Part shown: positions 1 to 8,692 of the stretch, piece by piece
Layout: every line of letters starts with the position of its first letter
How positions within the stretch are numbered: position 1 is the first letter of the stretch
Translations under genes and position numbers: made by a program
Assembly (NCBI GenBank): GCA_016124735.1
Contig: WGMZ01000022.1
Coordinates: forward strand, 1-55,610
Direction of reading: 5' to 3'
DNA length: 55,610 nt
Source: Bacteroidota bacterium
GTDB lineage: Bacteria > Bacteroidota > Bacteroidia > UBA8524
Notes under the pieces: model-generated
Seen by the model: the letters and a program-made list of their open reading frames with translations, nothing else
Told to the model about the DNA's origin: nothing
The model's database searches: none

Positions 1-68
1 GCTTCAATTTTCCCAACATAGTCTGCAAGATTTTCTTCTAATTTCCTCAAAACCTTGCAAATAATCAT
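1..68 (-). CDS. Possible 5' end of an unidentified gene cut by the window edge
   Basis: Read on the minus strand, an ATG at 68 opens a frame of 22 complete codons with no stop before the left edge (it begins MIICKVLRKLEENLADY). An in-frame TAG lies directly upstream of the ATG. The visible part is short, charged and helix-like. I do not recognise it, and no convincing promoter precedes it. It may be only a chance open frame. Confidence 0.18.
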   Translation of the reverse strand, partial: MIICKVLRKLEENLADYVGKIE

Positions 69-243
69 CTAACAAAATACATACTTTTCAACATAATATG
101 TTTATATTCAAGATGTTGTGTGTTATTAAGGAACGACTATATACTATTTTATTATAACCCGTTGTGCTATTAGAAAATTAGTTTAAAAATGTTGGTCATT
201 TTACTGAATATCAGTATTTTGTATTTGCAACATTCTAAAATCA
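69..243. other. AT-rich non-coding stretch
   Basis: This stretch is AT-rich and holds no gene. It would contain the left end of the IS982-type remnant that follows, perhaps near the ACCCGTTGTGC sequence around 158-168, but I could not find a matching inverted repeat on the right. Confidence 0.4.
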
Positions 244-705
244 ATGACCAACCTATTCAACAAGTTCTCCCTTATTTTGGACATGGCCAAAAACCATTTT
301 CAAGATTCTGTTTTCCCATGTGGAAATTTTAAACCGGGACCTGTTCCTTCTATGATGTCTGACTTAGAAGTAATTGCTCTTTCTTTAGTGTCTGAAGCAC
401 TTGGAATGGATTCTGAAAACCTGTTTTTCAAGAAGTTACTTTTCGAACATCCTACTGAGTTTCCGAATCTTATTGACCGAACACGGTTTAATCGCCGGAG
501 AAGGCAGTTGCTTGCTAAAACGATGGAGCTTAATAAGTTCATGGCTTCGCAAATGAATAAATACACCCACAAAAGGATCGTAGGCTCTATACCTTATCCG
601 ATTGTCATGCTCGCTATATAGAAAAGGTGTAAGATTTGTAAAGAACAAGACGTCTTGGCGCCAGCAAAGACTCCTCTTCCGTCTCAAAGTATCAGTGTCT
701 TTAAA
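244..705 (+). pseudogene. IS982-family transposase remnant (N-terminal half, nonsense-broken)
   Basis: The first 125 codons read like the N-terminal part of IS982-type DDE transposases: a segment SDLEVIALSLVSEALGMDS, then a stretch ending KRIVGSIPYPIVMLA. A TAG at 619-621 stops the frame. The same frame then continues with family-like sequence (KICKEQDVLAPAK, SQSISVF) to about 705 and dissolves. Intact members are close to 290 residues, so the catalytic DDE part is missing. With a nonsense codon and a truncation this is a dead relic. Its right end lies just before the LamG gene, so insertion or deletion here may have reshaped that gene's promoter. Family assignment is from remembered similarity. 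Confidence 0.72.
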
Positions 706-822
706 CCATCAACAAATCGGGCTCTGTTATCTGAAGTCTGTAATCGATTGCAGATTTTATCTCGAAACACCTACTACTACGCATTCTTTTCCGTAACTTT
801 TCTCTACCAAACCAAAGGAAAT

Positions 823-2964
823 ATGAAACGAATCAAACTATTGTTCAGCTTGCTGGGACTATTTGCAGCGATCGGACTTTCTGCTCAGAATGCGTTGGAT
901 TTTGATGGTACTGACGACAAAGTAAATTGTGGTACAAGCACGGCCTTCAATGTGGGTGGAACATCATTTTCTCTGGAAGCATGGATTTTGGCTCATTCCT
1001 GGCCGTCGAGTATTTTTCAGGGATCCATCATCTTAAAAGAAAATAATTCGAATAACGGAGGATATATGCTTCGAGCCGGAAGCAACGGCAACCTGGGTTT
1101 CGGAATGGGGGCCGGAACCAATGGCAGCTGGACAGAAATCAATACAAGTGGTTTAGGCATGGACACCGGTAAATGGTATCATGTGGCAGCCACATACGAT
1201 GGAAGTATGATGCGGGTTTACCTCAATGGAAATCAGGTGGATTCAAATTCCACCACCATTTCCGTAGGAACAAGTACCTCCACCCCTTTGACGATTGGAT
1301 ATCACCCGAGTTACGGTCGCTACTGGGATGGAAAAATTGATGAAGTACGGGTATGGAATGTGACGTTGACCCAAGCCCAGATTAAGGCACATAAAGATGC
1401 TGAATTTTGTTCGGCCCAATCGGGTTTGCGGGCCTATTATAAATTTAATCAGGGTTCTGCCGGAGGCTCCAATGGAAATGTGACTTCATTAACCGATTAT
1501 TCGGGCTATGGTAACAATGCAACCTTATCCAACTTTGCATTGTACGGAAGCACCTCAAATTGGGTAAGTGGCGCCACCCTGACACGGGATTCTACCGTGC
1601 AATATGACACAATTACACATTGCGGCGGCTATTTTGAACCGCTTTCGAACAATGTGGTGAGTAAATCAGGGGATTATGTATATCCTACGAAAACTCAGAT
1701 GGGTTGTGATTCCATTATTAAAAAACATGTTACCATCCTCCCATTGTCCTATTCCAGCATAACGATCGCTGTATGCGACAGTTTTGTTGGTCCTGCCGGA
1801 CAGGCCTACTATACCACAGGTACTTACCAGGATAAAATTCCGAATCATGCAGGGTGCGATAGCACCATCACCATCCATCTTACAGTCGGTGTCGATACCG
1901 GACATGTGGATACGACGGTTTGTTATAGCTATAAGAGTCCGTCGGGGAAAACGCTCACTTCTTCCGGACTGTCTTACGATGTTTTAACCAATGCAAGCAG
2001 CATAGGCTGCGATTCTGTCGTTGCAATTCAATTGTATGTGTTGGGATCAAGTACCTTCAGCATTCATCTTGAATACTGCGATTCGGTGAAAAGTCCATCC
2101 GGAAAATACTGGTACAGCTCTCCTGGAACCTATGCCGATACCCTAATCAGTTCTCTCGGTTGCGACAGCATTTTGTCTATCCAGGTGAATGGGAAGAAAT
2201 CTTTCAGTACCCTGACACATGCTCAATGCGATCCATGGATGAGTCCATCCGGTAAATGGTTAGATACCACGGGTACGTATCTGGATACACTTTTAAACCA
2301 CAAGTTTTGCGATAGCATTATTACCATCGACTTTACACGATACTATGCGGATTCTTCCACACTAAAACTTTTCGATTGCCATCAGGTCACTTCGGCCAAT
2401 GGTAAAGATGTGTTCACCCGGAGTGGTACCTATCAGACTACTTTGGTAAATCAGCATGGTTGCGACAGTGTCGTTACGATGGAGGTGACCATCCCACAAT
2501 TGAATAATGGGGTGCAAAATAATGGCAGCGAACTTTCAGCAGTTGCTACCGGGGTAGGATATCAATGGCTGAATTGCTCCGGCAATATGTCGGTCGTAAG
2601 TGGGGCACAATCGATGACTTTTGTTCCGTCAACGCATGGCTATTATGCAGTTGAAGTGAGCGATCGGGGCTGCAAGGATACTTCCAAATGTGTCTTCTTT
2701 CAAGGGACCGGCTTGACCCCAATTGAGAGCAATGGCCTGCGATTGAGCTATCTGGATGGATTCGGAAACTTTCAGTTGCATAGCGATGCACAACTTAATC
2801 AGGTAAAGCTCGAAGTTTATGATATGAATGGCCGTTTGGTTTATTCTACATTCAAAAAAGAGATGACAGAGATGAACCTCCATCTGGAACTGAATCCGGG
2901 TAATTATTTACTTAGAATAAATCATTCCGAAGGCAATTGGAATTCCTTGTTACAAATACATTAG
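823..2964 (+). CDS. T9SS-secreted LamG protein with Cys-paired repeats
   Basis: A 713-residue exported protein of unknown ligand. It has a Sec signal peptide (residues 1-22, ending GLSAQ) and a LamG/concanavalin-like domain at about 24-200 (LDFDGTDDKVNCG near the start, GKIDEVRVWN near the end). Next come about six repeats of 45-60 residues, each starting with a Cys motif, often followed by SPSGK, and ending in a GCDS-type motif (nt 1615-2490). A C-terminal T9SS type A sorting domain (VKLEVYDMNGRLVYS, then GNYLLRI) closes it. The start is the ATG at 823: the frame is open back to 655, but that part is decayed transposase sequence and would bury the signal peptide. It probably works outside the cell, in adhesion or polysaccharide binding. 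The same family architecture is also used for structural adhesins, so the role is inferred. Confidence 0.85.
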   Translation: MKRIKLLFSLLGLFAAIGLSAQNALDFDGTDDKVNCGTSTAFNVGGTSFSLEAWILAHSWPSSIFQGSIILKENNSNNGGYMLRAGSNGNLGFGMGAGTNGSWTEINTSGLGMDTGKWYHVAATYDGSMMRVYLNGNQVDSNSTTISVGTSTSTPLTIGYHPSYGRYWDGKIDEVRVWNVTLTQAQIKAHKDAEFCSAQSGLRAYYKFNQGSAGGSNGNVTSLTDYSGYGNNATLSNFALYGSTSNWVSGATLTRDSTVQYDTITHCGGYFEPLSNNVVSKSGDYVYPTKTQMGCDSIIKKHVTILPLSYSSITIAVCDSFVGPAGQAYYTTGTYQDKIPNHAGCDSTITIHLTVGVDTGHVDTTVCYSYKSPSGKTLTSSGLSYDVLTNASSIGCDSVVAIQLYVLGSSTFSIHLEYCDSVKSPSGKYWYSSPGTYADTLISSLGCDSILSIQVNGKKSFSTLTHAQCDPWMSPSGKWLDTTGTYLDTLLNHKFCDSIITIDFTRYYADSSTLKLFDCHQVTSANGKDVFTRSGTYQTTLVNQHGCDSVVTMEVTIPQLNNGVQNNGSELSAVATGVGYQWLNCSGNMSVVSGAQSMTFVPSTHGYYAVEVSDRGCKDTSKCVFFQGTGLTPIESNGLRLSYLDGFGNFQLHSDAQLNQVKLEVYDMNGRLVYSTFKKEMTEMNLHLELNPGNYLLRINHSEGNWNSLLQIH

Positions 2965-3186
2965 ATGATGAAATATTTATTCACTCTTGTTTTTTTTCTC
3001 TTCATGCAAAGGGCCTTTGCAGGTGGAGGAGCGGCCAGTTCGGATTCGGATTTGGGCCGGGTAATGCTCTTCCTGCTTGTTGCTGTGGTCGTGATTGGGA
3101 TAATTATGGCCTTTCCAGATTGGTTGAGGAGAATGGATGAATCCATGGAAGAGGAAATAGAACAGAATCAATCGGAATCGAGTTAG
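2965..3186 (+). CDS. Small membrane protein, function unknown
   Basis: A 73-residue protein, starting at the ATG directly after the LamG stop codon or at the next ATG at 2968. Residues 1-19 look like a signal peptide (cleavage after AFA), followed by a glycine-rich patch, one hydrophobic helix (about 33-51, VMLFLLVAVVVIGIIMAF) and an acidic tail. I do not recognise the family. The zero spacing suggests translation coupled to the LamG gene, so it could help in export or anchoring of that protein, but nothing in the sequence proves this. Confidence 0.6.
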   Translation: MMKYLFTLVFFLFMQRAFAGGGAASSDSDLGRVMLFLLVAVVVIGIIMAFPDWLRRMDESMEEEIEQNQSESS

Positions 3187-3251
3187 CACCCAGCTCGACG
3201 ACCGGTCAATCAACCAAAATAAATTCAGCGGGTCGTGTTTTCTTTCGGGTT

Positions 3252-4358
3252 CTATTTCGTTCGTTCGTAAATCAAAGTTGCAGTGCGTTCTGAAGCGCCT
3301 CCTTCTCCGAGTTTCTTCTTTAATTCGATATAAGCATCTTTCATCGGACGGCGTTTGAGTCCGCCGGGAAGGATGGCTTTTAACTCCTTTTTCAGGTTGA
3401 AATAGTTTAGATCGTCCTGAATCAATTCGCGAACTACTTCCTTGTCCATAATCAGGTTAACAAGAGAGATGTATTTTACTTTAACCAAGCGTTTGGCAAT
3501 GGCGTAAGAAATTGCACTTCCTTTGTAGCACACCACCTCCGGAACTTCAAACAAAGCAGTTTCTAAAGTGGCGGTTCCGGAAGTGACCAATGCGGCTTCG
3601 CTATGCAATAGCAATTGGTAAGTATCGTTTTGAACCACTTTCAACCGGGGGTTGGTGGTAAATTGTTGATAGTATTCCGGATCAATTCCCGGTGCGGCGG
3701 CCAACACAAATTGATGCTCTGGAAAATCATTCATCACAGAGATCATGATGGGAAGCTTAACCTTTATTTCCTGTTTCCGGCTTCCAGGTAACAGCGCAAT
3801 CATGTGCTCTTTGCCCAGGTGCCATTTATCCCGGAATCCCGAATGAGCCTCCACATCTTTGACGGCATCCAAAAGGGGATGCCCTACATATTCGACCTCG
3901 TAATCGTGCTTTTTGTAAAAATCCTTTTCAAAAGGGAGGATGGCATACAGATAATCAACTGATGCTTTGATTTTATTGATCCGGCCTTCTTTCCATGCCC
4001 AAATTTGGGGTGAAATGTAAAAGTGTACCGGTATCCCTGATTCATGGGCATATTCGGCAATACGGAGGTTGAATCCCGGGTAATCGATCAGGATGAGCGC
4101 ATCGGGGCGGTTTGCTTTGATGTCGGCCTTGCATTGTCGAATGAAGCCTGTTACTTTTCGCAGGTTCATCACCACTTCGGCAAATCCCATAAAGGCCCGT
4201 TCCTTGTAATGGCTCACATTGTATCCACCTTGCGCCTGCATCAGGTCTCCACCCCAGAAACGGAATTGTGCTTCTTTATCCAGCTTCTTTAACTCTTTCA
4301 TCAGATTCGACCCATGAAGGTCGCCAGAAGCTTCACCAGAAATCAGATAATATTTCAT
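3252..4358 (-). CDS. lpxB: Lipid-A-disaccharide synthase
   Basis: LpxB condenses UDP-2,3-diacylglucosamine with lipid X to make the lipid A disaccharide on the inner face of the cytoplasmic membrane. The 368-residue product opens with the family signature YLISGEASGDLHGSNLM and contains the GT-B sequences expected for the family (LLPGSRKQEI, then TSGTATLETALF). The start chosen is the ATG at 4358, which overlaps the stop of the upstream gene as ATGA; the frame is open 24 codons further, but that part lies inside the upstream gene and is not LpxB-like. It is the last gene of a four-gene operon with surE. Confidence 0.95.
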   Translation of the reverse strand: MKYYLISGEASGDLHGSNLMKELKKLDKEAQFRFWGGDLMQAQGGYNVSHYKERAFMGFAEVVMNLRKVTGFIRQCKADIKANRPDALILIDYPGFNLRIAEYAHESGIPVHFYISPQIWAWKEGRINKIKASVDYLYAILPFEKDFYKKHDYEVEYVGHPLLDAVKDVEAHSGFRDKWHLGKEHMIALLPGSRKQEIKVKLPIMISVMNDFPEHQFVLAAAPGIDPEYYQQFTTNPRLKVVQNDTYQLLLHSEAALVTSGTATLETALFEVPEVVCYKGSAISYAIAKRLVKVKYISLVNLIMDKEVVRELIQDDLNYFNLKKELKAILPGGLKRRPMKDAYIELKKKLGEGGASERTATLIYERTK

Positions 4359-4645
4359 GCGCCCATTTTGAAATAGAGCATTACACAGATATAAAGGAAG
4401 GTCGCCAGTATTACTCCGCGGGAAGCCCAAAGTCGGTCAAATTTTAAAAAAAGAAAGAAGAGGCCCAGGTTGCCCAATTGAGAAAGGGCAATGATGGCCG
4501 GAGCAATTCCCTGTCGAATCGATGCACTGACAAAACTGGTGAAACTACTTTCACTGAACTTGAAGGCATACATCATCAATATTAAAAAAGCAGGAACAAG
4601 CATTCCTACCACAAACCCTATGATTAGCTGTCGGTTATTGTACAT
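4355..4645 (-). CDS. Small three-helix membrane protein in the surE-lpxB operon
   Basis: A 96-residue hydrophobic protein with three predicted membrane helices (about 8-28, 46-66 and 74-92). It overlaps surE by 11 nt and lpxB by 4 nt, so the three are translationally coupled. I recall small membrane proteins at this spot in other Flavobacteriia, but no function. The position next to lpxB suggests a role in lipid A or envelope work, which is inference only. Confidence 0.75.
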   Translation of the reverse strand: MYNNRQLIIGFVVGMLVPAFLILMMYAFKFSESSFTSFVSASIRQGIAPAIIALSQLGNLGLFFLFLKFDRLWASRGVILATFLYICVMLYFKMGA

Positions 4646-5414
4646 GGAAATTCCAGCGATTGATAAAAGGAATCTGATGATGGTCGGTTAAGTCAAATTG
4701 CACCGGAACCACAGAAACGTAGCCATGTTTCAGCGCCCATTCGTCGGTATCATCTCCCTGATCGTCGTTTACAAAACGTCCGGTCATCCAATAATATTGG
4801 CGTCCGTTGGGATCGGTTCGTTCTACAAAATTTTCTTCCCATTTGGCAAGCGCCTGGCGGCAAACTCTTACCCCTTTGATGTCTTTAAACTTCTCTGCTT
4901 TTGGGAAATTAACATTCAGCAGTGTTCCCGCAGGCAATTGTTTTTCCAGCACCTCGGAAGCAATCTGCCGGATATAGGGTACCAGGGGTTTAAAGTTTGC
5001 GTGGTAGCTGTAATCCAACAAGGAAAAGCCGATGGAAGAAATACCCTCAATGGCACCTTCTACTGCAGCCGACATGGTTCCGGAATAAATAACATTGATC
5101 GAACTGTTCGACCCATGATTGATGCCGGAAACCAGCAAATCAGGTTTTCGGTCCAATACTATATCCACGGCCAGCTTCACGCAATCCACTGGCGTTCCGG
5201 AACTTTGAAAAGCACGGATGTCCGGATAGATATCCACTTCATCCAAACGAAGGGGCTGATGCAAGGTAACGGCGTGCCCCATGCCCGATTGCGGACTGTC
5301 AGGAGCAACCACTACCACCTCACCAAATTCTTTCATTGTTTCAATGAGCGTACGAATTCCTGGGGCTGTAATGCCGTCGTCGTTGGTAACTAATATCAGC
5401 GGCTTTTTCTTCAT
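4635..5414 (-). CDS. surE: 5'/3'-nucleotidase SurE
   Basis: SurE is a metal-dependent phosphatase that removes phosphate from nucleoside monophosphates and helps stationary-phase survival. The 259-residue product has the metal site at the N-terminus (VTNDDGITAPGI, with the Asp pair at 12-13), the conserved PDSPQSGMG loop and the SGINHGSN motif. It begins 2 nt after the DUF3467 gene and overlaps the next gene. Length and all motifs fit the family. Confidence 0.95.
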   Translation of the reverse strand: MKKKPLILVTNDDGITAPGIRTLIETMKEFGEVVVVAPDSPQSGMGHAVTLHQPLRLDEVDIYPDIRAFQSSGTPVDCVKLAVDIVLDRKPDLLVSGINHGSNSSINVIYSGTMSAAVEGAIEGISSIGFSLLDYSYHANFKPLVPYIRQIASEVLEKQLPAGTLLNVNFPKAEKFKDIKGVRVCRQALAKWEENFVERTDPNGRQYYWMTGRFVNDDQGDDTDEWALKHGYVSVVPVQFDLTDHHQIPFINRWNFHVQ

Positions 5415-5416
5415 GA

Positions 5417-5743
5417 TTAAGCCATTCCGGTTGGTCCGCCGAAATTCATTGGAATGGGAGGCACCTGAGAATCATTCAACTCAATCTGTCCGAAAGCTTC
5501 CTCGAAACGCGCAATGTTTTCCCCTAATGCCATCATTAATCGTTTGGCATGTTGCGGAGTCAGAATGACCCGTGATTGCACTTTTGCTTTGGGCATTCCG
5601 GGCATGATTCTTACGAAATCAACCACAAATTCAGTACTGCTATGGTTGATAATCGCAAGGTTGGAATAAGTTCCTTCTGCTACTTCCTCGTTCAATTCAA
5701 TTTGTAACTCGTTTCCCTGTGGGTTATTTCCTTGATTCTCCAT
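5417..5743 (-). CDS. DUF3467 domain protein
   Basis: A 108-residue acidic protein. The middle matches DUF3467 as I remember it: a VVDFVRIMPGMPKAKV segment followed by VILTPQHAKRLMMALGENI. It has no signal peptide or membrane helix, so it is cytoplasmic. The function of this family is not known to me. It is the first gene of the operon leading to surE and lpxB, with a 2-nt gap before surE. Confidence 0.85.
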   Translation of the reverse strand: MENQGNNPQGNELQIELNEEVAEGTYSNLAIINHSSTEFVVDFVRIMPGMPKAKVQSRVILTPQHAKRLMMALGENIARFEEAFGQIELNDSQVPPIPMNFGGPTGMA

Positions 5744-5810
5744 AATCTTAATTCTGCTGTAAAGCTAGGAAAAATGATGGATTCCAGCCTGCTTTCATCT
5801 TCAGGGAAAA

Positions 5811-5833
5811 GGAATTCTTTTTCTGAGAATTCC
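5811..5833. repeat. Inverted repeat GGAATTC-N9-GAATTCC
   Basis: A perfect 7-bp inverted repeat with a 9-nt loop in the divergent region between the DUF3467 operon and the histidine kinase gene. It lacks a T-run on either side, so it is not an intrinsic terminator. It could be an operator or a chance structure. Confidence 0.35.
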
Positions 5834-5882
5834 ATAGGTATTTCTGTTAATTGGGAAATAGTAATCAAAATTATCGTCAAAA

Positions 5883-5913
5883 TTGACGAAAAAACAAAAA
5901 CTGTGTATCTTAA
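5883..5913 (+). promoter_or_regulatory. Candidate histidine kinase promoter with overlapping palindrome
   Basis: A TTG at 5883-5885 lies 20 nt before TATCTTAA at 5906-5913, close to the Bacteroidota pattern although the -7 element lacks the full TTTG. The -33 half sits inside a small inverted repeat, CGTCAA-AA-TTGACG at 5875-5888, the right shape for an operator. Transcription would begin about 15 nt before the kinase start at 5935. Confidence 0.35.
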
Positions 5914-5934
5914 GAAGGCATATTAATGCGATGA

Positions 5935-7371
5935 ATGATCGTAGGCATTGCTGAATTTTGGAAACGGGTCTGTAAGTATGTTTGTGATGTCGGAATTACA
6001 GATCAAATTGAGGATAATCTGGCAAAAAGGATTCGGTTAACCAATCAGTTCACTGCCTTGATTATTCTGATAGCCAGTTCATATATTTTTACTTTCAGAA
6101 TTCTTGGATTCAAAGAATTATCTAATATTACCATTCTGGCCACTCTCAGTTTTTTGCTGATTTATTTTTTCAATTGGAAAAAGTGGTACCTGATTGCCCG
6201 AAATGGCTTCATCATTCTCATTAATTTATTGGTGCTTTATTACAGTTTCATCCTTGGTAAAGAAGCGCATATGCATATGATATTCTTTGCTTTGGCCTGT
6301 TGCCCCTGGTTGCTGTTTAATCCGCAGGAAAGGGTATCCATTGTTCTTGGAGTGGGGCTATCAATTGGGATTTTCTTTTTTTACCTGTTTCAGCAGGTTA
6401 CACCTTTCGTATCGATTCCTCCAGATGTATTAAAAACGATTTCAGCTACCCTGTATGTGGTGGTATTTCTTGTTTCCGGATTGAGTGTGGGTTTGCTTTC
6501 TGTATCCAATGGAAAAAGCGAGAAAAAATTAGAGTGGAATCACAAAGAGTTGCTTCAGCTTTATATCCAGGTTTCGGAATCGAATGAGAAACTGAAAAAA
6601 CAACAACGTTTGCAGGAATTAAATCTGGAACTGCAAAATACCCTGGAGCAAAAGGTTCGGGTCAATCAGAAATTGGAGCGATTTTCCTATGTCATGGCTC
6701 ACGACCTGAAATCACCTTTGTCGGGTTCTATTGGATTGATCCAGTTAATCGGTAGTGAATTGAAAGGATACCGATTGGAGAAAGCCGGCGAGTACCTCGC
6801 CACTGCAGAAGAAAACCTGATACGATTGGCAGAATTAATTGACTCGGTGTTGGAGTACAGCAAGAGCGAACACCAGGAACAAAATATTCAGGAGGTGGAT
6901 TCTGGTTTATTGGTGAAGGAGATTGTGGATGGACTTTTTCTTCCCTCTGAAATAAAAGTGTCGGTATCAAATTCATTACCCGTTCTGAAAACGAATCGCT
7001 TTAAACTGCACCAGGTATTTCAAAACCTGATTGGCAACGCGGTCAAATACAACGATAAGGTAAATGCGCATATTCAGGTGAACTGCGAAGAAAAGGACAG
7101 CTTTTATCTTTTTTCAGTCTCTGATAACGGACCAGGAATTCGTCCTGAGGACCAGGAGAGGCTTTTTGACCTGTTTGAAATATCGGATCGGTCAGCAACT
7201 CAAAGTCAAACCGGTATTGGACTCAATATTGTCAAAGTCCTGGTGGAAGAACAAGGTGGAAATGTACAAATGAAAGCCGAAATGGGGAAGGGTAGCACTT
7301 TCACTTTTGAATGGAAAGACTTATCAGGCTTCAGAAGTAAAATGCAGGAAACAATGGAAAAGAAGGGATAA
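5935..7371 (+). CDS. Membrane-bound sensor histidine kinase (orphan)
   Basis: A 478-residue sensor kinase that should autophosphorylate on His and pass phosphate to a response regulator. It has an N-terminal cytoplasmic segment, about six membrane helices (residues 36-190), a coiled coil (about 200-245), a HisKA domain with the H-box SYVMAHDLKSPLSG (His256), and a HATPase domain with N-box (QVFQNLIGNAVKYND), G1 (SDNGPGI) and G2 (TGIGLNIV). There is little sequence outside the membrane, so the signal is probably sensed within it. No response regulator is nearby and neighbours run the opposite way, so its partner is elsewhere. Confidence 0.9.
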   Translation: MIVGIAEFWKRVCKYVCDVGITDQIEDNLAKRIRLTNQFTALIILIASSYIFTFRILGFKELSNITILATLSFLLIYFFNWKKWYLIARNGFIILINLLVLYYSFILGKEAHMHMIFFALACCPWLLFNPQERVSIVLGVGLSIGIFFFYLFQQVTPFVSIPPDVLKTISATLYVVVFLVSGLSVGLLSVSNGKSEKKLEWNHKELLQLYIQVSESNEKLKKQQRLQELNLELQNTLEQKVRVNQKLERFSYVMAHDLKSPLSGSIGLIQLIGSELKGYRLEKAGEYLATAEENLIRLAELIDSVLEYSKSEHQEQNIQEVDSGLLVKEIVDGLFLPSEIKVSVSNSLPVLKTNRFKLHQVFQNLIGNAVKYNDKVNAHIQVNCEEKDSFYLFSVSDNGPGIRPEDQERLFDLFEISDRSATQSQTGIGLNIVKVLVEEQGGNVQMKAEMGKGSTFTFEWKDLSGFRSKMQETMEKKG

Positions 7372-7402
7372 GTGTAGTACCCCTTTTTCGCCATGCTGAA
7401 TA

Positions 7403-8692
7403 TCATGGCTCAGTTTGGAACGACTTGAATGCTGAAGAGAGTCTGTCGAGTTCCAAATCACCCACTGCAGCAGAAACAAACCATGTTTCGAAGGCACTTG
7501 GAGGCAGGTAGACTCCTTCGTTCAACAGATGATGAAATAGCTTGTTGAAAGTGGTATTATCGGCTTGTTGGGCTTCACTGTAATTCGAAACCTGTTTGCT
7601 GAAATGCAAACTAATCATCGAGCCCATGCGGTTCACGCAATAATTTTCCACTTTGTCTTTCATGTTTTCATGAATGATATTTTCGATGGATGCTGTCTGC
7701 GCGTCCAGATCACTGTAAACCTGCTTATTTTCATTCAGGTACCGCAAAGTAGCCAATCCACAACTGACCGCAATCGGGTTGCCACTCAAAGTGCCTGCCT
7801 GGTACACAGGGCCAATGGGCGCCAGATACTCCATCATTTGTTTTTTACCGCCAAAGGCACCTACTGGCATTCCTCCTCCAATTACTTTTCCGTAGCAATA
7901 CAGATCTGCATCGATTCCAAGTCTTTCGCTGGCACCACCTTGCGCCAATCGGAATCCGGTCATTACTTCATCAAAAATTAAAACGGCTCCATGCTCGGAA
8001 CATACTTTTCTGAGTCCTTCGAGAAATCCCTTTTCCGGAACAATGCATCCCATGTTTCCAGCTACAGGCTCTACTATAACAGCAGCCATTTCTTCACCAT
8101 ATTCCCGGAACAAAGCTTCGACAGTGGCCAGATCGTTGAATTCAGCAATCAGGGTATCTTGGGTCGCTCCGGTGGGTACCCCGGCACTTCCGGGAATGCC
8201 AAAACTCATCAATCCACTGCCCGCTTTTACCAAGAAAGGATCGGCGTGACCGTGATAACATCCGGCAAATTTGATGAACTTATTTTTTTTAGTGTACCCA
8301 CGCGCTAGGCGCAATGCACTCATGCAGGCTTCCGTTCCGGAACTAACCAAACGCACCATCTCGACTCCGGGAGCCATCTGGCAGATCATTTCGGCCATTT
8401 CTAATTCCTGCTCGGTAGGTGCCCCAAAGGAAAACCCTTTCTCCAATTGTTTGTTCACTGCTTCAACAATGGGTTCAAATGCATGGCCCAAAATCATGGG
8501 CCCCCAGCTATTGATAAAATCCACATACGACTGTCCATCTGCGTCGTACAGATATGCTCCCATGGCTTTCTCAATAAAGCGGGGATTACCACCAACGGAG
8601 CCAAAAGCCCGAACGGGAGAGTTTACTCCACCCGGAATGATGGCCCGTGATTTATCAAAAAGTCGTAAGCTTTGTGTTTGTGTCAGATTCAT
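7403..8692 (-). CDS. hemL: Glutamate-1-semialdehyde 2,1-aminomutase
   Basis: HemL converts glutamate-1-semialdehyde to 5-aminolevulinate, the second committed step of C5-pathway tetrapyrrole synthesis. The 429-residue product is a class III PLP enzyme: it has the GGVNSPVRAFG start typical of HemL, an FDEVMTGFR aspartate motif, and the PLP lysine in YGKVIGGGMPVGAFGG. It is the last gene of the minus-strand haem operon and overlaps hemB by 4 nt. A GCCATG/CATGGC inverted repeat at 7390-7409 spans its stop codon, but there is no T-run. Confidence 0.96.
   Translation of the reverse strand: MNLTQTQSLRLFDKSRAIIPGGVNSPVRAFGSVGGNPRFIEKAMGAYLYDADGQSYVDFINSWGPMILGHAFEPIVEAVNKQLEKGFSFGAPTEQELEMAEMICQMAPGVEMVRLVSSGTEACMSALRLARGYTKKNKFIKFAGCYHGHADPFLVKAGSGLMSFGIPGSAGVPTGATQDTLIAEFNDLATVEALFREYGEEMAAVIVEPVAGNMGCIVPEKGFLEGLRKVCSEHGAVLIFDEVMTGFRLAQGGASERLGIDADLYCYGKVIGGGMPVGAFGGKKQMMEYLAPIGPVYQAGTLSGNPIAVSCGLATLRYLNENKQVYSDLDAQTASIENIIHENMKDKVENYCVNRMGSMISLHFSKQVSNYSEAQQADNTTFNKLFHHLLNEGVYLPPSAFETWFVSAAVGDLELDRLSSAFKSFQTEP

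Noticed and set aside
5692-5880. A 62-codon minus-strand frame before the DUF3467 gene
   Set aside because: It overlaps the DUF3467 start in another frame and covers the promoter region of that operon.
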